DNA from: an uncultured Lachnospiraceae bacterium
GTDB lineage: Bacteria > Bacillota > Clostridia > Lachnospirales > Lachnospiraceae
NCBI GenBank assembly: GCA_910578555.1
Contig: CAJTPS010000001.1
Span: 186,001-250,000 of the forward strand
Direction of reading: 5' to 3'
DNA: 64,000 bases
Position 1 is the first letter of the stretch. Each line of letters begins with the position of its first letter. Under the pieces are notes generated by a model, which saw only the letters and a program-made list of their open reading frames with translations, made no database searches and had not been told where the DNA came from. Of the stretch, positions 1 to 9,348 are shown piece by piece. Made by a program: the position numbers and the translations under genes.

Positions 1-1
1 A

Positions 2-301
2 AAGGCAGAAAATTTTTTGAGGAACGTACAGCAGGAAGAACTCAAAAAACAGCTTTCCGCATTGCAGGAGCAGTCGGCAGAGCATGACGCTACAGAGCAG
101 AATGCGGGGAAGTGGATAAGCCTGATCCGGCAGTACAGTGACCTGAAGGAATTAAATTCTTGTATCATCAATGAACTTATCACAAAGATTTTAGTGGGCG
201 ACAAACGCCGGGTAAATGGTGAGAAAGTTCAGTTTATCGAAATCCATTACCGTTTCATCGGAAATCTGACCGACAGCGGGAATGGGGAAACAATTCAATA
301 A
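2..301 (+). CDS. Large serine recombinase, C-terminal part (runs off the left edge)
   Basis: The frame is open to the window edge (codons from base 2), so only the last ~99 residues are visible. They show a coiled-coil stretch rich in Q, E and K followed by a basic C terminus (ILVGDKRRVNGEKVQFIEIH) typical of the DUF4368-like tail of large serine recombinases that move conjugative and mobilisable elements in Clostridia. The catalytic resolvase domain would lie to the left. Immediately downstream (from ~351) is a decapitated FtsX permease gene, so the recombinase probably marks the right end of an element inserted into that gene. Family assignment rests on the tail only. The element type is inference. 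Confidence 0.65.
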   Translation, partial: KAENFLRNVQQEELKKQLSALQEQSAEHDATEQNAGKWISLIRQYSDLKELNSCIINELITKILVGDKRRVNGEKVQFIEIHYRFIGNLTDSGNGETIQ

Positions 302-350
302 AAAATCCAGTTAAAAACAATTTAGCTGTAAAAACCGTCTTTAACGGTAA

Positions 351-1625
351 TTTACAGAGGTTAATATTGACGCTACGGGAATATACAGAATTAATCCGCT
401 GGTCCTGACCGGCGCCGTTGTTTTTTCTATGCTGACAGTGTATATCAGCAGCCTGAGACCCTGTAGATATGCGGCGCGGATATCTGCTGTTGAGGCGGTC
501 AGATATGTAGGAAATGACAATGATGTCACAATTAAGGTCAAAAGGAGTCGGAGAATTACGCCGTACACCATGGCGATCGGCAATCTGAGACGGGGCAGAA
601 GAAAAGCATTTCTCGTAATTGTGTCGCTGTCACTGGGCATGATACTGTTAAATACGACTTACACGGCGGTGACGGGGTTTGATCTGGAGACTTATATCAA
701 TATGTACGCGGTGGCGGATTTCTGTGTGTCGGATTATACGATTTTAAATGCAGCCCTGCCGGGCATTCACAACCTCAACGGAATCAGCGCAGAACTGATG
801 CAGGAAATAGAGAGCAGACCGGGACTGGAAGACAGCGTGTATATATATGCGAGGAGTATTACCCAGCAGATTCCGGACGAAGTCATAGAGAGGGTTTTAC
901 AACAAAGGATATCTGACCAGATAGTGCGTTCCGTGGAGGATTCGGTGAATACACTGGTGCAGTACCGCACGACCGATGCTATTGCATACGGAATAGACGA
1001 TCTGGCGCTGAATCTGGTGACGGTTACGAAAGGCGGAGTGGATAAGGAACTTTGGGAGTCGGGGAAAGGTGTGATTATAGATGATTTCTATTATCACGGG
1101 ACAGGACCGGAGAGCGATTCGCCTTTGTATCAGGTTGGTGATGACATTATCCTTACAGATCTGAACGGTGTCGGTCATACTTATCAGGTTATGGCGGCAG
1201 GGAGCATTGAGGGCGATGCAAGTACGCATTATTTACTTGATTTAGGACTGACCATCATACTGCCCCTGGAGAGTTACCGCGAAATATACGGAGAGACACA
1301 GCCGATGACTGCTGTCTTTAACGTAGCGGACGCGCAAAGGGAGGCTACTGAGGAATGGCTGGAAGATTACAGCGTGAATATGGAGAAAAATCTGGACTAT
1401 ATTTCATACCGGACTTATGAAGAGGAGTTTCAGGAAAGCAAAGCGACATATACCATGATCGGCAATGTACTGGGAGCGATTCTGGCACTGATGGGTCTGC
1501 TGAATTTTATTAATGTGACTGTTACGTCCATGCTGGCAAGACAAAAGGAAATGGCGGTGCTTGTACCGCTTGCGTTCTACCGGAAGATGAACCGGAAGAG
1601 TATTGTGGAAAGACTGAGAACATAG
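351..1625 (+). pseudogene. FtsX-family ABC transporter permease, 5'-truncated and internally deleted
   Basis: The reading frame is open from a stop at 348 and already encodes permease sequence before any start codon (NPLVLTGAVVFSMLTVYIS, a membrane segment, then the cytoplasmic motif ISAVEAVRYVG), so the 5' part is missing. The first methionine is at 429. A second membrane segment (FLVIVSLSLGMILL), a long extracytoplasmic domain and a further membrane segment (GNVLGAILALMGLLNFINV) follow. After RQKEMAVL, where family members continue with two more membrane helices, the sequence jumps in frame to MNRKSIVERLRT, which resembles the usual extreme C terminus. This indicates an internal in-frame deletion. 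The product cannot be a complete transporter subunit. The ATPase downstream is also clipped. Confidence 0.75.
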
Positions 1626-1710
1626 GCAGATCTGCTATGCGGGATTTGCTCTGTAAACTTATAAACCGGAACGAATATGGATAAGACTGGCATGAAAGGA
1701 GTATGTTGAT

Positions 1711-2340
1711 ATGAGTATTTTACAGACAATAGATTTGAAGAAATATTACGGGCGGGAGTCTAATACTACACGTGCGCTAGACGGGGTGAACTTCAGCGTC
1801 GAGCAGGGAGAGTTCGTGGCGATTGTGGGGACTTCCGGCAGCGGTAAGTCTACGCTGCTTCATATGATGGGCGGACTGGATCAGCCTACATCGGGCAGCG
1901 TGATTGTGCGGGGCAATGAACTGACGAAGAAGAATGAGGAGGAACTGACTGTTTTCCGGCGCCGGAACATCGGGTTTGTCTTCCAGCAGTATAATCTGGT
2001 GCCGATTTTGAACGTGTACGAGAATATTGTTCTGCCTGTGGAACTGGACGGGGATAAAGCCGATGAGAAATTCCTGGATGAGATCGTTCATATGCTGGCG
2101 CTGGAGGATAAGCTTAACAGTATGCCGAATCATCTGTCCGGCGGGCAGCAGCAGCGTGTCGCAATCGCCCGCGCGCTCATCACGAAACCTGCCATCGTGC
2201 TGGCAGATGAGCCGACCGGCAATCTGGACAGCAAGACGAGCGCGGACGTGCTGGGACTCTTAAAAAGCACCGGCAGCAAGTTCCGCCAGACGATCGTCAT
2301 GATTACACATAACAATGAAATTCGTGTTCTTTATTGTTGA
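1711..2340 (+). CDS. ABC transporter ATPase (lipoprotein/antimicrobial-peptide exporter type), C-terminally clipped
   Basis: A 209-residue ATPase of the MacB/LolD/BceA type. It has Walker A GTSGSGKST (about residues 40-48), a Q-loop (FVFQQYNLVP), signature LSGGQQQR, Walker B IVLADEP with D-loop GNLDSKT, and the H-loop histidine in MITHN. Family members run ~225-255 residues and continue after HNNEIA with a short strand-rich tail. Here the frame leaves the family pattern after HNNEI and stops five residues later (RVLYC), so roughly the last 20 residues or more are lost. A clear ribosome site (GAAAGGAG) precedes the start. It follows a broken FtsX permease 85 bp upstream, its natural partner, so this transporter is probably inactive. 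Confidence 0.75.
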   Translation: MSILQTIDLKKYYGRESNTTRALDGVNFSVEQGEFVAIVGTSGSGKSTLLHMMGGLDQPTSGSVIVRGNELTKKNEEELTVFRRRNIGFVFQQYNLVPILNVYENIVLPVELDGDKADEKFLDEIVHMLALEDKLNSMPNHLSGGQQQRVAIARALITKPAIVLADEPTGNLDSKTSADVLGLLKSTGSKFRQTIVMITHNNEIRVLYC

Positions 2341-2421
2341 AAATTTTAGAATTCAATACTGGCAGTTTCCCTGAAATTATGATACTATTTAAAAAATCTG
2401 ATGTGAAAGGGAAGGAAGAAG

Positions 2422-2802
2422 ATGAATTTAAAACCGGATGCAGTAGCAAAATGGGAGACAACAATGAGGGAGGCGGAACTGATCGGTGATGACGATCACA
2501 TTATCGAGCACACAAAGGGAGATTTGTGGGAGATGCTGTCGCAGAGCAGAGGGAATTTCTTCTTTACAAATGAGAAATTTGTCTTTGTCGGCGGGCTGCT
2601 GGGAGTTGATAGTTTCGCTGTCAGGTACAGTGATATCAAGGAACTGAAGCTTGTCAACGTGGGTGGACTGATCCCGATTATCCCCACGGGGATTATGGTG
2701 ATCTGCCAGAACCCCGAGAATGGCAAAACCATGAAGAAAAAGTGCTCTGTTATGAAGAGAAAAGAGTGGATCGAGTATCTGCGGGAAAAGGCAAGGCTGT
2801 AA
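2422..2802 (+). CDS. PH/GRAM-like domain protein
   Basis: A 126-residue soluble protein with no signal peptide or membrane helix. The central stretch (FFFTNEKFVFVGGLLG, then YSDIKELKLVNV and IPTGIMVIC) has the alternating strand pattern of bacterial PH or GRAM domains, in which a first strand reads 'FFTNERLIF' and a later one 'I.Y.DI..I'. The C terminus is a basic helix (KRKEWIEYLREKA), as expected for the closing helix of a PH fold. Ribosome site AAGGAAGAAG directly precedes ATG. No partner is apparent; it lies between the transporter remnant and the ileS leader. Function unknown. Confidence 0.6.
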   Translation: MNLKPDAVAKWETTMREAELIGDDDHIIEHTKGDLWEMLSQSRGNFFFTNEKFVFVGGLLGVDSFAVRYSDIKELKLVNVGGLIPIIPTGIMVICQNPENGKTMKKKCSVMKRKEWIEYLREKARL

Positions 2803-2877
2803 GTACATAGGGCTGCCGCATTACGTCCTCTTCAAATATACTGTTATAGGCTTTCATGTGAAATCTCACGAACCATC

Positions 2878-2907
2878 TTGACAACAGGAAGCAAGATGTA
2901 ATATAAA
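2878..2907 (+). promoter_or_regulatory. Predicted sigma-A promoter of the ileS T-box transcript
   Basis: TTGACA at 2878-2883 and TATAAA at 2902-2907, separated by 18 bp. Transcription would start near 2914, just before the T-box leader. Confidence 0.7.
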
Positions 2908-2913
2908 TTATAA

Positions 2914-3297
2914 GTAAGAACAGACACAGACGTTGAAGAAGACAGTAGCTGATTTCTCAAAGGCACAGCGAGCCGGTGACGGTGCAAGACCGGCGCGAGT
3001 AGGAGATGAGTGAAGATCACTTCCGAGTTTCAGACCGAACCTTTCTGCCAGTGAACCGTGTTCCGGCAATGTATGGACACGCTCTCTTTCCGGCAGATGG
3101 AAAGCAGTAGGCTCTGACGGCATTCCGCCGTTACCGGAAACCGTATGACCAGAAAACAGCAGGATTGACCAGGCAGGCTGTAGTGAGACAGACACAGCGA
3201 AGTGTATGACAGCCGGGCTGACTGTGGAGGGGAGTGCGTCGTAACAGGTGGTATCACGAGAACTTTGACCTCGTCCTTTTACGGGACGGGGTTTTTT
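2914..3297 (+). promoter_or_regulatory. T-box riboswitch (tRNA-Ile responsive) with intrinsic terminator
   Basis: The leader lies between a sigma-A promoter and ileS. A long stem I region (about 2925-3045) contains the AGCGAGCCGG...GACCGGCGCG arm. On its 3' side, GTGAAGATCACTTCC places ATC (3016-3018) as the likely isoleucine specifier codon followed by a purine. The conserved T-box element appears as AGGTGGTATCACGAG (3246-3260). It is followed by a terminator with stem CCTCGTCC (3269-3276) and GGACGGGG plus six T residues (3292-3297); the T-box sequence can pair with part of this stem to form the antiterminator. Uncharged tRNA-Ile would stabilise read-through into ileS. The exact stem I fold was judged by eye. 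Confidence 0.88.
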
Positions 3298-3299
3298 GC

Positions 3300-3334
3300 G
3301 CGAATAAGCGGAGCATTTCGAGCTGCTTATTCGC
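3300..3334 (+). repeat. Hairpin between T-box terminator and ileS ribosome site
   Basis: GCGAATAAGC (3300-3309) and GCTTATTCGC (3325-3334) form a perfect 10-bp stem, with a further GAGC/AGCT match inside. It has no T tract, so it is not a terminator. It resembles other small palindromes scattered between genes in this window. Confidence 0.6.
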
Positions 3335-3369
3335 GTGTAGGACAGGAAAGATAAAGAGAGGAGCGCATC

Positions 3370-6300
3370 ATGTATCAAAAAGTTGACACAAGCCTTAATT
3401 TTGTAGACAGAGAGAAGGAAGTCTGTCAGTTCTGGAAGGACAATGATATTTTTCAGAAGAGCATGGATTCCCGCAAGGAGGGGGAGACGTATACCTTTTA
3501 TGACGGTCCGCCCACGGCTAACGGCAAGCCCCATATCGGACATGTTCTGACCCGCGTGATCAAGGATATGATTCCCAGATACCGTACCATGAAGGGATGT
3601 ATGGTTCCCCGTAAGGCAGGCTGGGATACCCACGGACTGCCTGTAGAGTTAGAGGTAGAGAAGCTGCTGGGCCTGGACGGCAAAGAACAGATCGAAGAAT
3701 ACGGGTTAGACCCTTTTATCAGCAAATGTAAGGAGTCTGTCTGGAAATACAAGGGCATGTGGGAGGACTTCTCCGGTACGGTCGGTTTCTGGGCGGATAT
3801 GGATGATCCTTACGTGACATATCATGATGATTTTATCGAGTCCGAGTGGTGGGCGTTGAAGCAGATCTGGGATAAGGGATTACTGTATAAGGGCTTTAAG
3901 ATCGTGCCCTACTGTCCGCGCTGCGGCACGCCGCTGTCCTCCCACGAGGTGGCGCAGGGCTATAAGGCAGTCAAGGAACGTTCCGCGGTGGTGCGCTTTA
4001 AAGTAGTGGGCGAGGATGCTTATTTCCTCGCGTGGACGACCACGCCGTGGACGCTTCCTTCCAATGTGGCGCTCTGCGTGAACCCGGGCGAGACGTATGT
4101 AAAAGTAAAGGCGGCGGACGGTTATACCTATTACATGGCCCAGGCGCTTCTGGACAATGTGCTGGGTAAACTGGCGGAGGATGACAAGCCGGCCTATGAG
4201 GTGCTTGAGACTTATACAGGAACGGATCTGGAGCATAAAGAATATGAGCCCCTTTTCGCATGCACAGGGGAAGCAGCGGCGAAGCAGAAGAAAAAAGCCC
4301 ATTTCGTGACCTGCGACAATTACGTTACCATGACGGACGGTACCGGCATCGTCCATATCGCACCGGCATTCGGTGAGGATGACGCCCAGGTGGGACGCAA
4401 ATACGACCTGCCTTTCGTACAGTTTGTGGACGGCAAGGGTGAGATGACACAGGAGACACCCTATGCGGGTCTGTTCGTGAAAAAGGCTGACCCGGAGATC
4501 CTGAAGGATCTGGACAAAGAAGGAAAATTGTTCGACGCGCCGAAATTTGAACACGATTACCCCTTCTGCTGGCGCTGTGACACGCCGCTGATCTATTACG
4601 CAAGAGAGTCCTGGTTTATCAAGATGACGGCGGTGCGGGACGATCTGGTGCGCAACAACAAGACGGTCAACTGGATTCCGGAATCCATCGGTGAGGGACG
4701 TTTCGGCAACTGGCTGGAAAACATCCAGGACTGGGGTATTTCCCGTAACCGTTACTGGGGTACGCCCTTGAATGTATGGGAGTGCGAGGCGTGCGGACAC
4801 ATGGAGTCTGTCGGTTCCCGCGAAGAACTGGAGAAGCTGTCCGGCAATCCGGCGGCGAGGACGGTGGAGCTGCACAGACCTTATATCGACGAGATCACAA
4901 TCACCTGTCCGGACTGCGGCAAGACGATGAAGCGTGTGCCGGAAGTGATTGACTGCTGGTTTGACTCGGGTGCCATGCCGTTTGCGCAGCACCATTATCC
5001 TTTTGAGAATAAAGAGTTATTTGAGAAACAGTTTCCGGCGCAGTTTATCTCCGAGGCGGTAGACCAGACCCGCGGGTGGTTCTATTCACTGATGGCGGAG
5101 TCTACGCTGCTGTTTAACAAGGCTCCCTTTGAAAATGTTATCGTTCTGGGTCACGTGCAGGACGAAAACGGGCAGAAGATGAGTAAGTCCAAGGGGAATG
5201 CGGTGGACCCGTTCGAGGCGCTTGAGACCTACGGTGCGGATGCGATCCGCTGGTATTTCTATATCAATTCCGCGCCATGGCTGCCCAACCGTTTCCACGG
5301 CAAGGCAGTGCAGGAGGGACAGCGCAAGTTCTTGGGCACTTTGTGGAACACTTATGCGTTCTTCGTGTTATATGCAAATATCGACGGCTTTGATGCGACG
5401 AAGTACAGCCTGGAATATGACAAGCTTCCGGTAATGGATAAGTGGCTTTTATCTAAACTGAATACGGTGATCAAGGAAGTGGACGCGAATCTTGACAACT
5501 ACAGGATTCCCGAGGCGGCTCGTGCCCTGGACGAGTTCGTGGACGAGATGAGTAACTGGTATGTGAGAAGAAGCCGTGAGCGCTTCTGGGCGAAGGGCAT
5601 GGAGCAGGATAAGATCAACGCTTACATGACTCTGTACACGGCCCTTGTCACGATCAGCAAATGTGCGGCACCGATGATTCCTTTTATGACAGAGGAGATC
5701 TATCTGAATCTGGTAAAGAGCATTGATGAGAATGCGCCGGAGAGCATTCACTTGTGTGATTTTCCGACGGCAGATGAGAAGATGATCGACCAGAAGCTGG
5801 AAGAGGATATGGAAGCAGTCTTGAAGATCGTTGTGATGGGACGTGCGGCACGTAACACGGCGAATATTAAGAACCGACAACCCATCGGCACTATGTTTGT
5901 CAGGGCGGAGCATGAACTCAGTGACTTCTATCAGGAGATCATCAGGGATGAACTGAATGTGAAGAACATCGAGTTTTCCGATGATGTGTCGGCATTTACA
6001 AGCTACAGCTTCAAGCCCCAGCTTAAGACGGTGGGACCGAAGTACGGCAAGCAGTTAGGCGGTATCAAAGCGTATCTGAGCGCAGTGGATGGTACCAAGG
6101 CGATGGAGGAACTGAAGGCACAGGGCGCATTGAAATTTGATGTGGACGGCGTGGAAGTGGCGCTGGCGGAAGAAGACCTTCTAATCGATATGGCACAGAA
6201 GGACGGTTATGTGACAGAGGCGGACAATAGCGTTACCGTCGTGCTGGATACCAGCCTGACACCGGAACTGATCGAGGAGGGCTTTGTGTATGAGGTCATC

Positions 6301-6525
6301 AGCAAGATCCAGACGATGCGCAAGGATGCGGATTTTGAGGTAATGGATCATATTAAAGTGTCCGTCTGCGGCAACGATAAGGTGGCAGGAATCGTACAGA
6401 AGAATGCAGAGGCGATCTCCGGTAAGGTGCTGGCAGAGGCGATTGTGACGAATGAGACGCTGGCGGTATCCAGGGAGTGGAATGTGAACGGTGAGAAGGT
6501 TACGATCGGCGTGGAGAAAGTGTGA
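3370..6525 (+). CDS. ileS: Isoleucyl-tRNA synthetase (type 2, eukaryote-like)
   Basis: Charges tRNA-Ile with isoleucine. The 1051-residue protein has the class I HIGH motif at residues 55-58 (after DGPPTANGKP) and KMSKS at 603-607. The long CP1 editing domain lies between, with the threonine-rich editing core LAWTTTPWTLPSN. The early sequence WDTHGLPVELEVEK and CPRCGTPLSSHEVAQGY, plus the length, fit IleRS type 2, the eukaryote-like form often associated with mupirocin tolerance, rather than the ~920-residue type 1 enzyme. Cysteine pairs WECEACG and CPDCG could bind zinc. Ribosome site AGAGAGGAG precedes ATG. It is the single gene behind the T-box leader; isoleucine starvation should raise its expression. 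Confidence 0.97.
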   Translation: MYQKVDTSLNFVDREKEVCQFWKDNDIFQKSMDSRKEGETYTFYDGPPTANGKPHIGHVLTRVIKDMIPRYRTMKGCMVPRKAGWDTHGLPVELEVEKLLGLDGKEQIEEYGLDPFISKCKESVWKYKGMWEDFSGTVGFWADMDDPYVTYHDDFIESEWWALKQIWDKGLLYKGFKIVPYCPRCGTPLSSHEVAQGYKAVKERSAVVRFKVVGEDAYFLAWTTTPWTLPSNVALCVNPGETYVKVKAADGYTYYMAQALLDNVLGKLAEDDKPAYEVLETYTGTDLEHKEYEPLFACTGEAAAKQKKKAHFVTCDNYVTMTDGTGIVHIAPAFGEDDAQVGRKYDLPFVQFVDGKGEMTQETPYAGLFVKKADPEILKDLDKEGKLFDAPKFEHDYPFCWRCDTPLIYYARESWFIKMTAVRDDLVRNNKTVNWIPESIGEGRFGNWLENIQDWGISRNRYWGTPLNVWECEACGHMESVGSREELEKLSGNPAARTVELHRPYIDEITITCPDCGKTMKRVPEVIDCWFDSGAMPFAQHHYPFENKELFEKQFPAQFISEAVDQTRGWFYSLMAESTLLFNKAPFENVIVLGHVQDENGQKMSKSKGNAVDPFEALETYGADAIRWYFYINSAPWLPNRFHGKAVQEGQRKFLGTLWNTYAFFVLYANIDGFDATKYSLEYDKLPVMDKWLLSKLNTVIKEVDANLDNYRIPEAARALDEFVDEMSNWYVRRSRERFWAKGMEQDKINAYMTLYTALVTISKCAAPMIPFMTEEIYLNLVKSIDENAPESIHLCDFPTADEKMIDQKLEEDMEAVLKIVVMGRAARNTANIKNRQPIGTMFVRAEHELSDFYQEIIRDELNVKNIEFSDDVSAFTSYSFKPQLKTVGPKYGKQLGGIKAYLSAVDGTKAMEELKAQGALKFDVDGVEVALAEEDLLIDMAQKDGYVTEADNSVTVVLDTSLTPELIEEGFVYEVISKIQTMRKDADFEVMDHIKVSVCGNDKVAGIVQKNAEAISGKVLAEAIVTNETLAVSREWNVNGEKVTIGVEKV

Positions 6526-6533
6526 ATTGTGAG

Positions 6534-6673
6534 GTAACAGATCAGCCTTGCACTATTCCACGAGTAAAATCGCTCTGTATGCGATTTTATGAGTTGTGAA
6601 AGCGCCAGAATGCGACTTTGGAGCATTTTGTGTGCATCAGGAGTGACAGTGAAGCCGAAGGCTGAACTGTTAC
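6534..6673. repeat. Composite palindromic intergenic element
   Basis: GTAACAGATCAGCC (6534-6547) is complementary, with one mismatch, to GGCTGAACTGTTAC (6660-6673), enclosing ~110 bp. Inside is a shorter hairpin TAAAATCGC/GCGATTTTA (about 6563-6589), and CAGTGAAGCC/GGCTGAACTG forms another around 6648-6669. It lies between ileS and glgP. No clear T tract follows, so it is a structured element of unknown role rather than an obvious terminator. Confidence 0.55.
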
Positions 6674-6702
6674 ATTGTGAGACACTTTAAGCATATTGCT
6701 TA

Positions 6703-6731
6703 TGGTCAAAAACACAAATACAGGCTATAAT
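6703..6731 (+). promoter_or_regulatory. Predicted promoter of glgP
   Basis: TGGTCA (6703-6708) and TATAAT (6726-6731) with a 17-bp spacer. It lies inside the longest possible upstream extension of the glgP frame, which supports the downstream start at 6795. Confidence 0.5.
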
Positions 6732-6794
6732 AATAGAATGGAGTCAAAACAGACATTGTTTTTCAGAAATAAAAGCAGACGAGGAGGCACACAG

Positions 6795-9302
6795 ATGGCA
6801 AAGAAATCTGTAACAACAACTTTTGATACAGAGCTTTTTAAGAGAAGTGTTCTGTATAATATAAGGACGCTTTACAGAAAGACTCTTGAGGAAGCGACGG
6901 ATCAGCAGATCTTTCAGGCGGTATCGTACGCGATTAAGGATACGGTCGTGGATCAGTGGCTGACGACACAGAAGGAGTACGACAGACAGGACCCTAAGAT
7001 GGTGTATTATTTGTCGATGGAGTTCCTGATGGGACGTGCACTCGGCAATAATATCATTAATCTGCAGGCGTATAAGGCCGTGGAGACGGCGCTTCAGGAG
7101 TTAGGCATCGATATTAACGTGGTGGAGGATCAGGAGCCCGATGCGGCGCTCGGCAACGGCGGTCTGGGACGTCTGGCGGCCTGTTTCCTGGACTCTCTGG
7201 CAACTTTAGGATATGCGGCTTACGGATGCGGTATCCGCTATCGCTACGGCATGTTTAAACAGGAGATCAGGGACGGTTATCAGATCGAAGTGCCGGATAA
7301 CTGGCTGAAGGACGGCAATCCTTTTGAACTGAGAAGACCGGAGTATGCGAAAGAAGTCAAATTTGGCGGTTATGTCAATGTCTATGTGGACGAGAACGGA
7401 AGAAGCAATTTCCGTCAGGAGGGCTATCAGGCGGTACGGGCGATTCCGTATGATCTGCCGGTGGTAGGCTACGGCAACGGCATTGTGAATACGCTCCGGA
7501 TCTGGGATGCAGAGCCGGTAGAGTGCTTCCAGCTGGATTCTTTTGACAAGGGCGATTATCAGAGAGCGGTGGAACAGGAGAACCTGGCAAGGAATATCGT
7601 AGAAGTGTTGTACCCTAACGATAATCATTATGCAGGCAAAGAACTTCGTTTAAAACAGCAGTATTTCTTCATCTCTGCGTCCGTACAGGAAGCGGTGGAG
7701 AAGTATATGCGGAAACATAAAGATATCCGCAAGTTCCACGAGAAGGTTACCTTCCAGCTCAACGATACCCATCCGACTGTTGCGATCGCGGAACTTATGC
7801 GTATCCTGATGGATGAGCATTATCTGACATGGGATGAGGCATGGGAAGTGACCACGAAGACCTGTGCATATACCAATCACACGATTATGTCCGAGGCACT
7901 TGAGAAATGGCCCATCGAGCTTTTCTCCAGATTACTGCCCCGTGTCTATCAGATCGTGGAGGAGATTAACCGCAGATTCGTGGCGCAGATCGAACAGAAA
8001 TATCCGGGCAATCACGATAAGATACGCAAGATGGCGATCATCTACGACGGACAGGTGAAGATGGCACATCTGGCAATCGCGTCAGGATATTCCGTGAACG
8101 GTGTGGCAAGATTACATACGGAGATCTTAAAGAATCAGGAGTTAAAAGATTTCTATGAGATGATGCCGGAGAAATTCAACAATAAGACCAACGGTATCAC
8201 GCAGAGACGTTTCCTGCTCCATGCGAATCCGCTGCTTTCTGACTGGGTTACGGCACATGTGGGCAATGACTGGATCACCGACCTGCCGCAGATCGGCAGA
8301 CTGAAGATCTATGCAGACGACGCCAAGGCACAGCAGGAGTTTATGAATATTAAGTACCAGAACAAGGTGCGCCTCGCCGAGTACATCTTAGAACATAACG
8401 GGATTGAGGTTAATCCCCGTTCGATCTTTGACGTACAGGTGAAGAGACTGCATGAGTACAAGCGTCAGCTTCTGAACATTCTGCATGTAATGTATCTGTA
8501 TAATGAACTGAAAGAGCATCCGGATATGGAATTTTATCCGAGAACTTTCATCTTCGGCGCGAAGGCGGCGGCAGGCTATCATAATGCGAAGCTGACGATC
8601 AAGCTGATCAATTCCGTGGCGGACGTGGTCAATAACGATCCGGCGATAGACGGCAAGATCAAGGTGGTATTTATTGAGAACTATCGTGTATCCAATGCGG
8701 AGATCATCTTTGCGGCGGCGGATGTATCGGAGCAGATCTCTACGGCAAGTAAAGAGGCTTCCGGTACGGGTAACATGAAGTTCATGTTAAACGGCGCACT
8801 GACGATCGGAACGATGGACGGCGCCAATGTGGAGATCGTTGAGGAAGTGGGCGAGGAGAATGCGTTTATCTTTGGCCTGAGTTCCGACGAGGTCATCCGT
8901 TTTGAGAATTACGGCGGTTACCATCCGACAGAGATCTTCAACAACGACCCTGATGTGCGTAAAGTGCTTATGCAGTTGATCAACGGCACCTACGCGCCCA
9001 ATGATCCGGATCTGTTCAGACCGCTGTACAACTCGCTGCTGAATACACAGAGTACCGCAAAGGCTGATACCTACTTTATCCTGAAGGACTTCAAGGCTTA
9101 TGCGGAGGCACAGAAGAAGGTGGAAGCAGCTTACAGAAACGAGAGCGGCTGGGCGAAGAGCGCGATCTTAAATGTGGCATGTTCCGGCAAGTTCACTTCT
9201 GACAGAACCATTCAGGAATATGTGGATGAAATCTGGAAGCTGGATAAGGTAGTGCTTCCGAAAGAGCCGGTTGTAACGGATAAGAAATCCATAACGAAAT
9301 AG
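6795..9302 (+). CDS. glgP: Glycogen/starch (maltodextrin) phosphorylase
   Basis: Releases glucose-1-phosphate from alpha-1,4-glucan ends; cytoplasmic, PLP-dependent. With the start at 6795 (GAGGAGG ribosome site 7 bases upstream) it is 835 residues, close to bacterial family members. The N-terminal half has YLSMEFLMGRAL and GNGGLGRLAACFLDSLATLG. The C-terminal half has VKRLHEYKRQLLN and the PLP-lysine segment EASGTGNMKFMLNGALTIGT, with the Schiff-base lysine at about residue 662. It appears monocistronic, ending in a strong terminator shared with the convergent regulator gene. The frame could extend to 6696, but that region holds the likely promoter. Confidence 0.96.
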   Translation: MAKKSVTTTFDTELFKRSVLYNIRTLYRKTLEEATDQQIFQAVSYAIKDTVVDQWLTTQKEYDRQDPKMVYYLSMEFLMGRALGNNIINLQAYKAVETALQELGIDINVVEDQEPDAALGNGGLGRLAACFLDSLATLGYAAYGCGIRYRYGMFKQEIRDGYQIEVPDNWLKDGNPFELRRPEYAKEVKFGGYVNVYVDENGRSNFRQEGYQAVRAIPYDLPVVGYGNGIVNTLRIWDAEPVECFQLDSFDKGDYQRAVEQENLARNIVEVLYPNDNHYAGKELRLKQQYFFISASVQEAVEKYMRKHKDIRKFHEKVTFQLNDTHPTVAIAELMRILMDEHYLTWDEAWEVTTKTCAYTNHTIMSEALEKWPIELFSRLLPRVYQIVEEINRRFVAQIEQKYPGNHDKIRKMAIIYDGQVKMAHLAIASGYSVNGVARLHTEILKNQELKDFYEMMPEKFNNKTNGITQRRFLLHANPLLSDWVTAHVGNDWITDLPQIGRLKIYADDAKAQQEFMNIKYQNKVRLAEYILEHNGIEVNPRSIFDVQVKRLHEYKRQLLNILHVMYLYNELKEHPDMEFYPRTFIFGAKAAAGYHNAKLTIKLINSVADVVNNDPAIDGKIKVVFIENYRVSNAEIIFAAADVSEQISTASKEASGTGNMKFMLNGALTIGTMDGANVEIVEEVGEENAFIFGLSSDEVIRFENYGGYHPTEIFNNDPDVRKVLMQLINGTYAPNDPDLFRPLYNSLLNTQSTAKADTYFILKDFKAYAEAQKKVEAAYRNESGWAKSAILNVACSGKFTSDRTIQEYVDEIWKLDKVVLPKEPVVTDKKSITK

Positions 9303-9317
9303 TATTTAATATAACAG

Positions 9318-9346
9318 AAACTGCCGTCCCCGAAGGACGGCAGTTT
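9318..9346. terminator. Bidirectional intrinsic terminator between glgP and the sugar regulator
   Basis: AAACTGCCGTCC and GGACGGCAGTTT form a perfect 12-bp stem with a CCGAA loop and flanking A and T runs, suiting transcription from both directions. Confidence 0.9.
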
Positions 9347-9348
9347 TT

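Noticed and set aside
2908..3633. 241-residue minus-strand ORF across the ileS leader
   Set aside because: It covers the T-box and the start of ileS, both well supported on the plus strand.
3880..4995. 371-residue minus-strand ORF inside ileS
   Set aside because: Antisense shadow of a strongly conserved coding region; composition is typical of reverse-frame translation.
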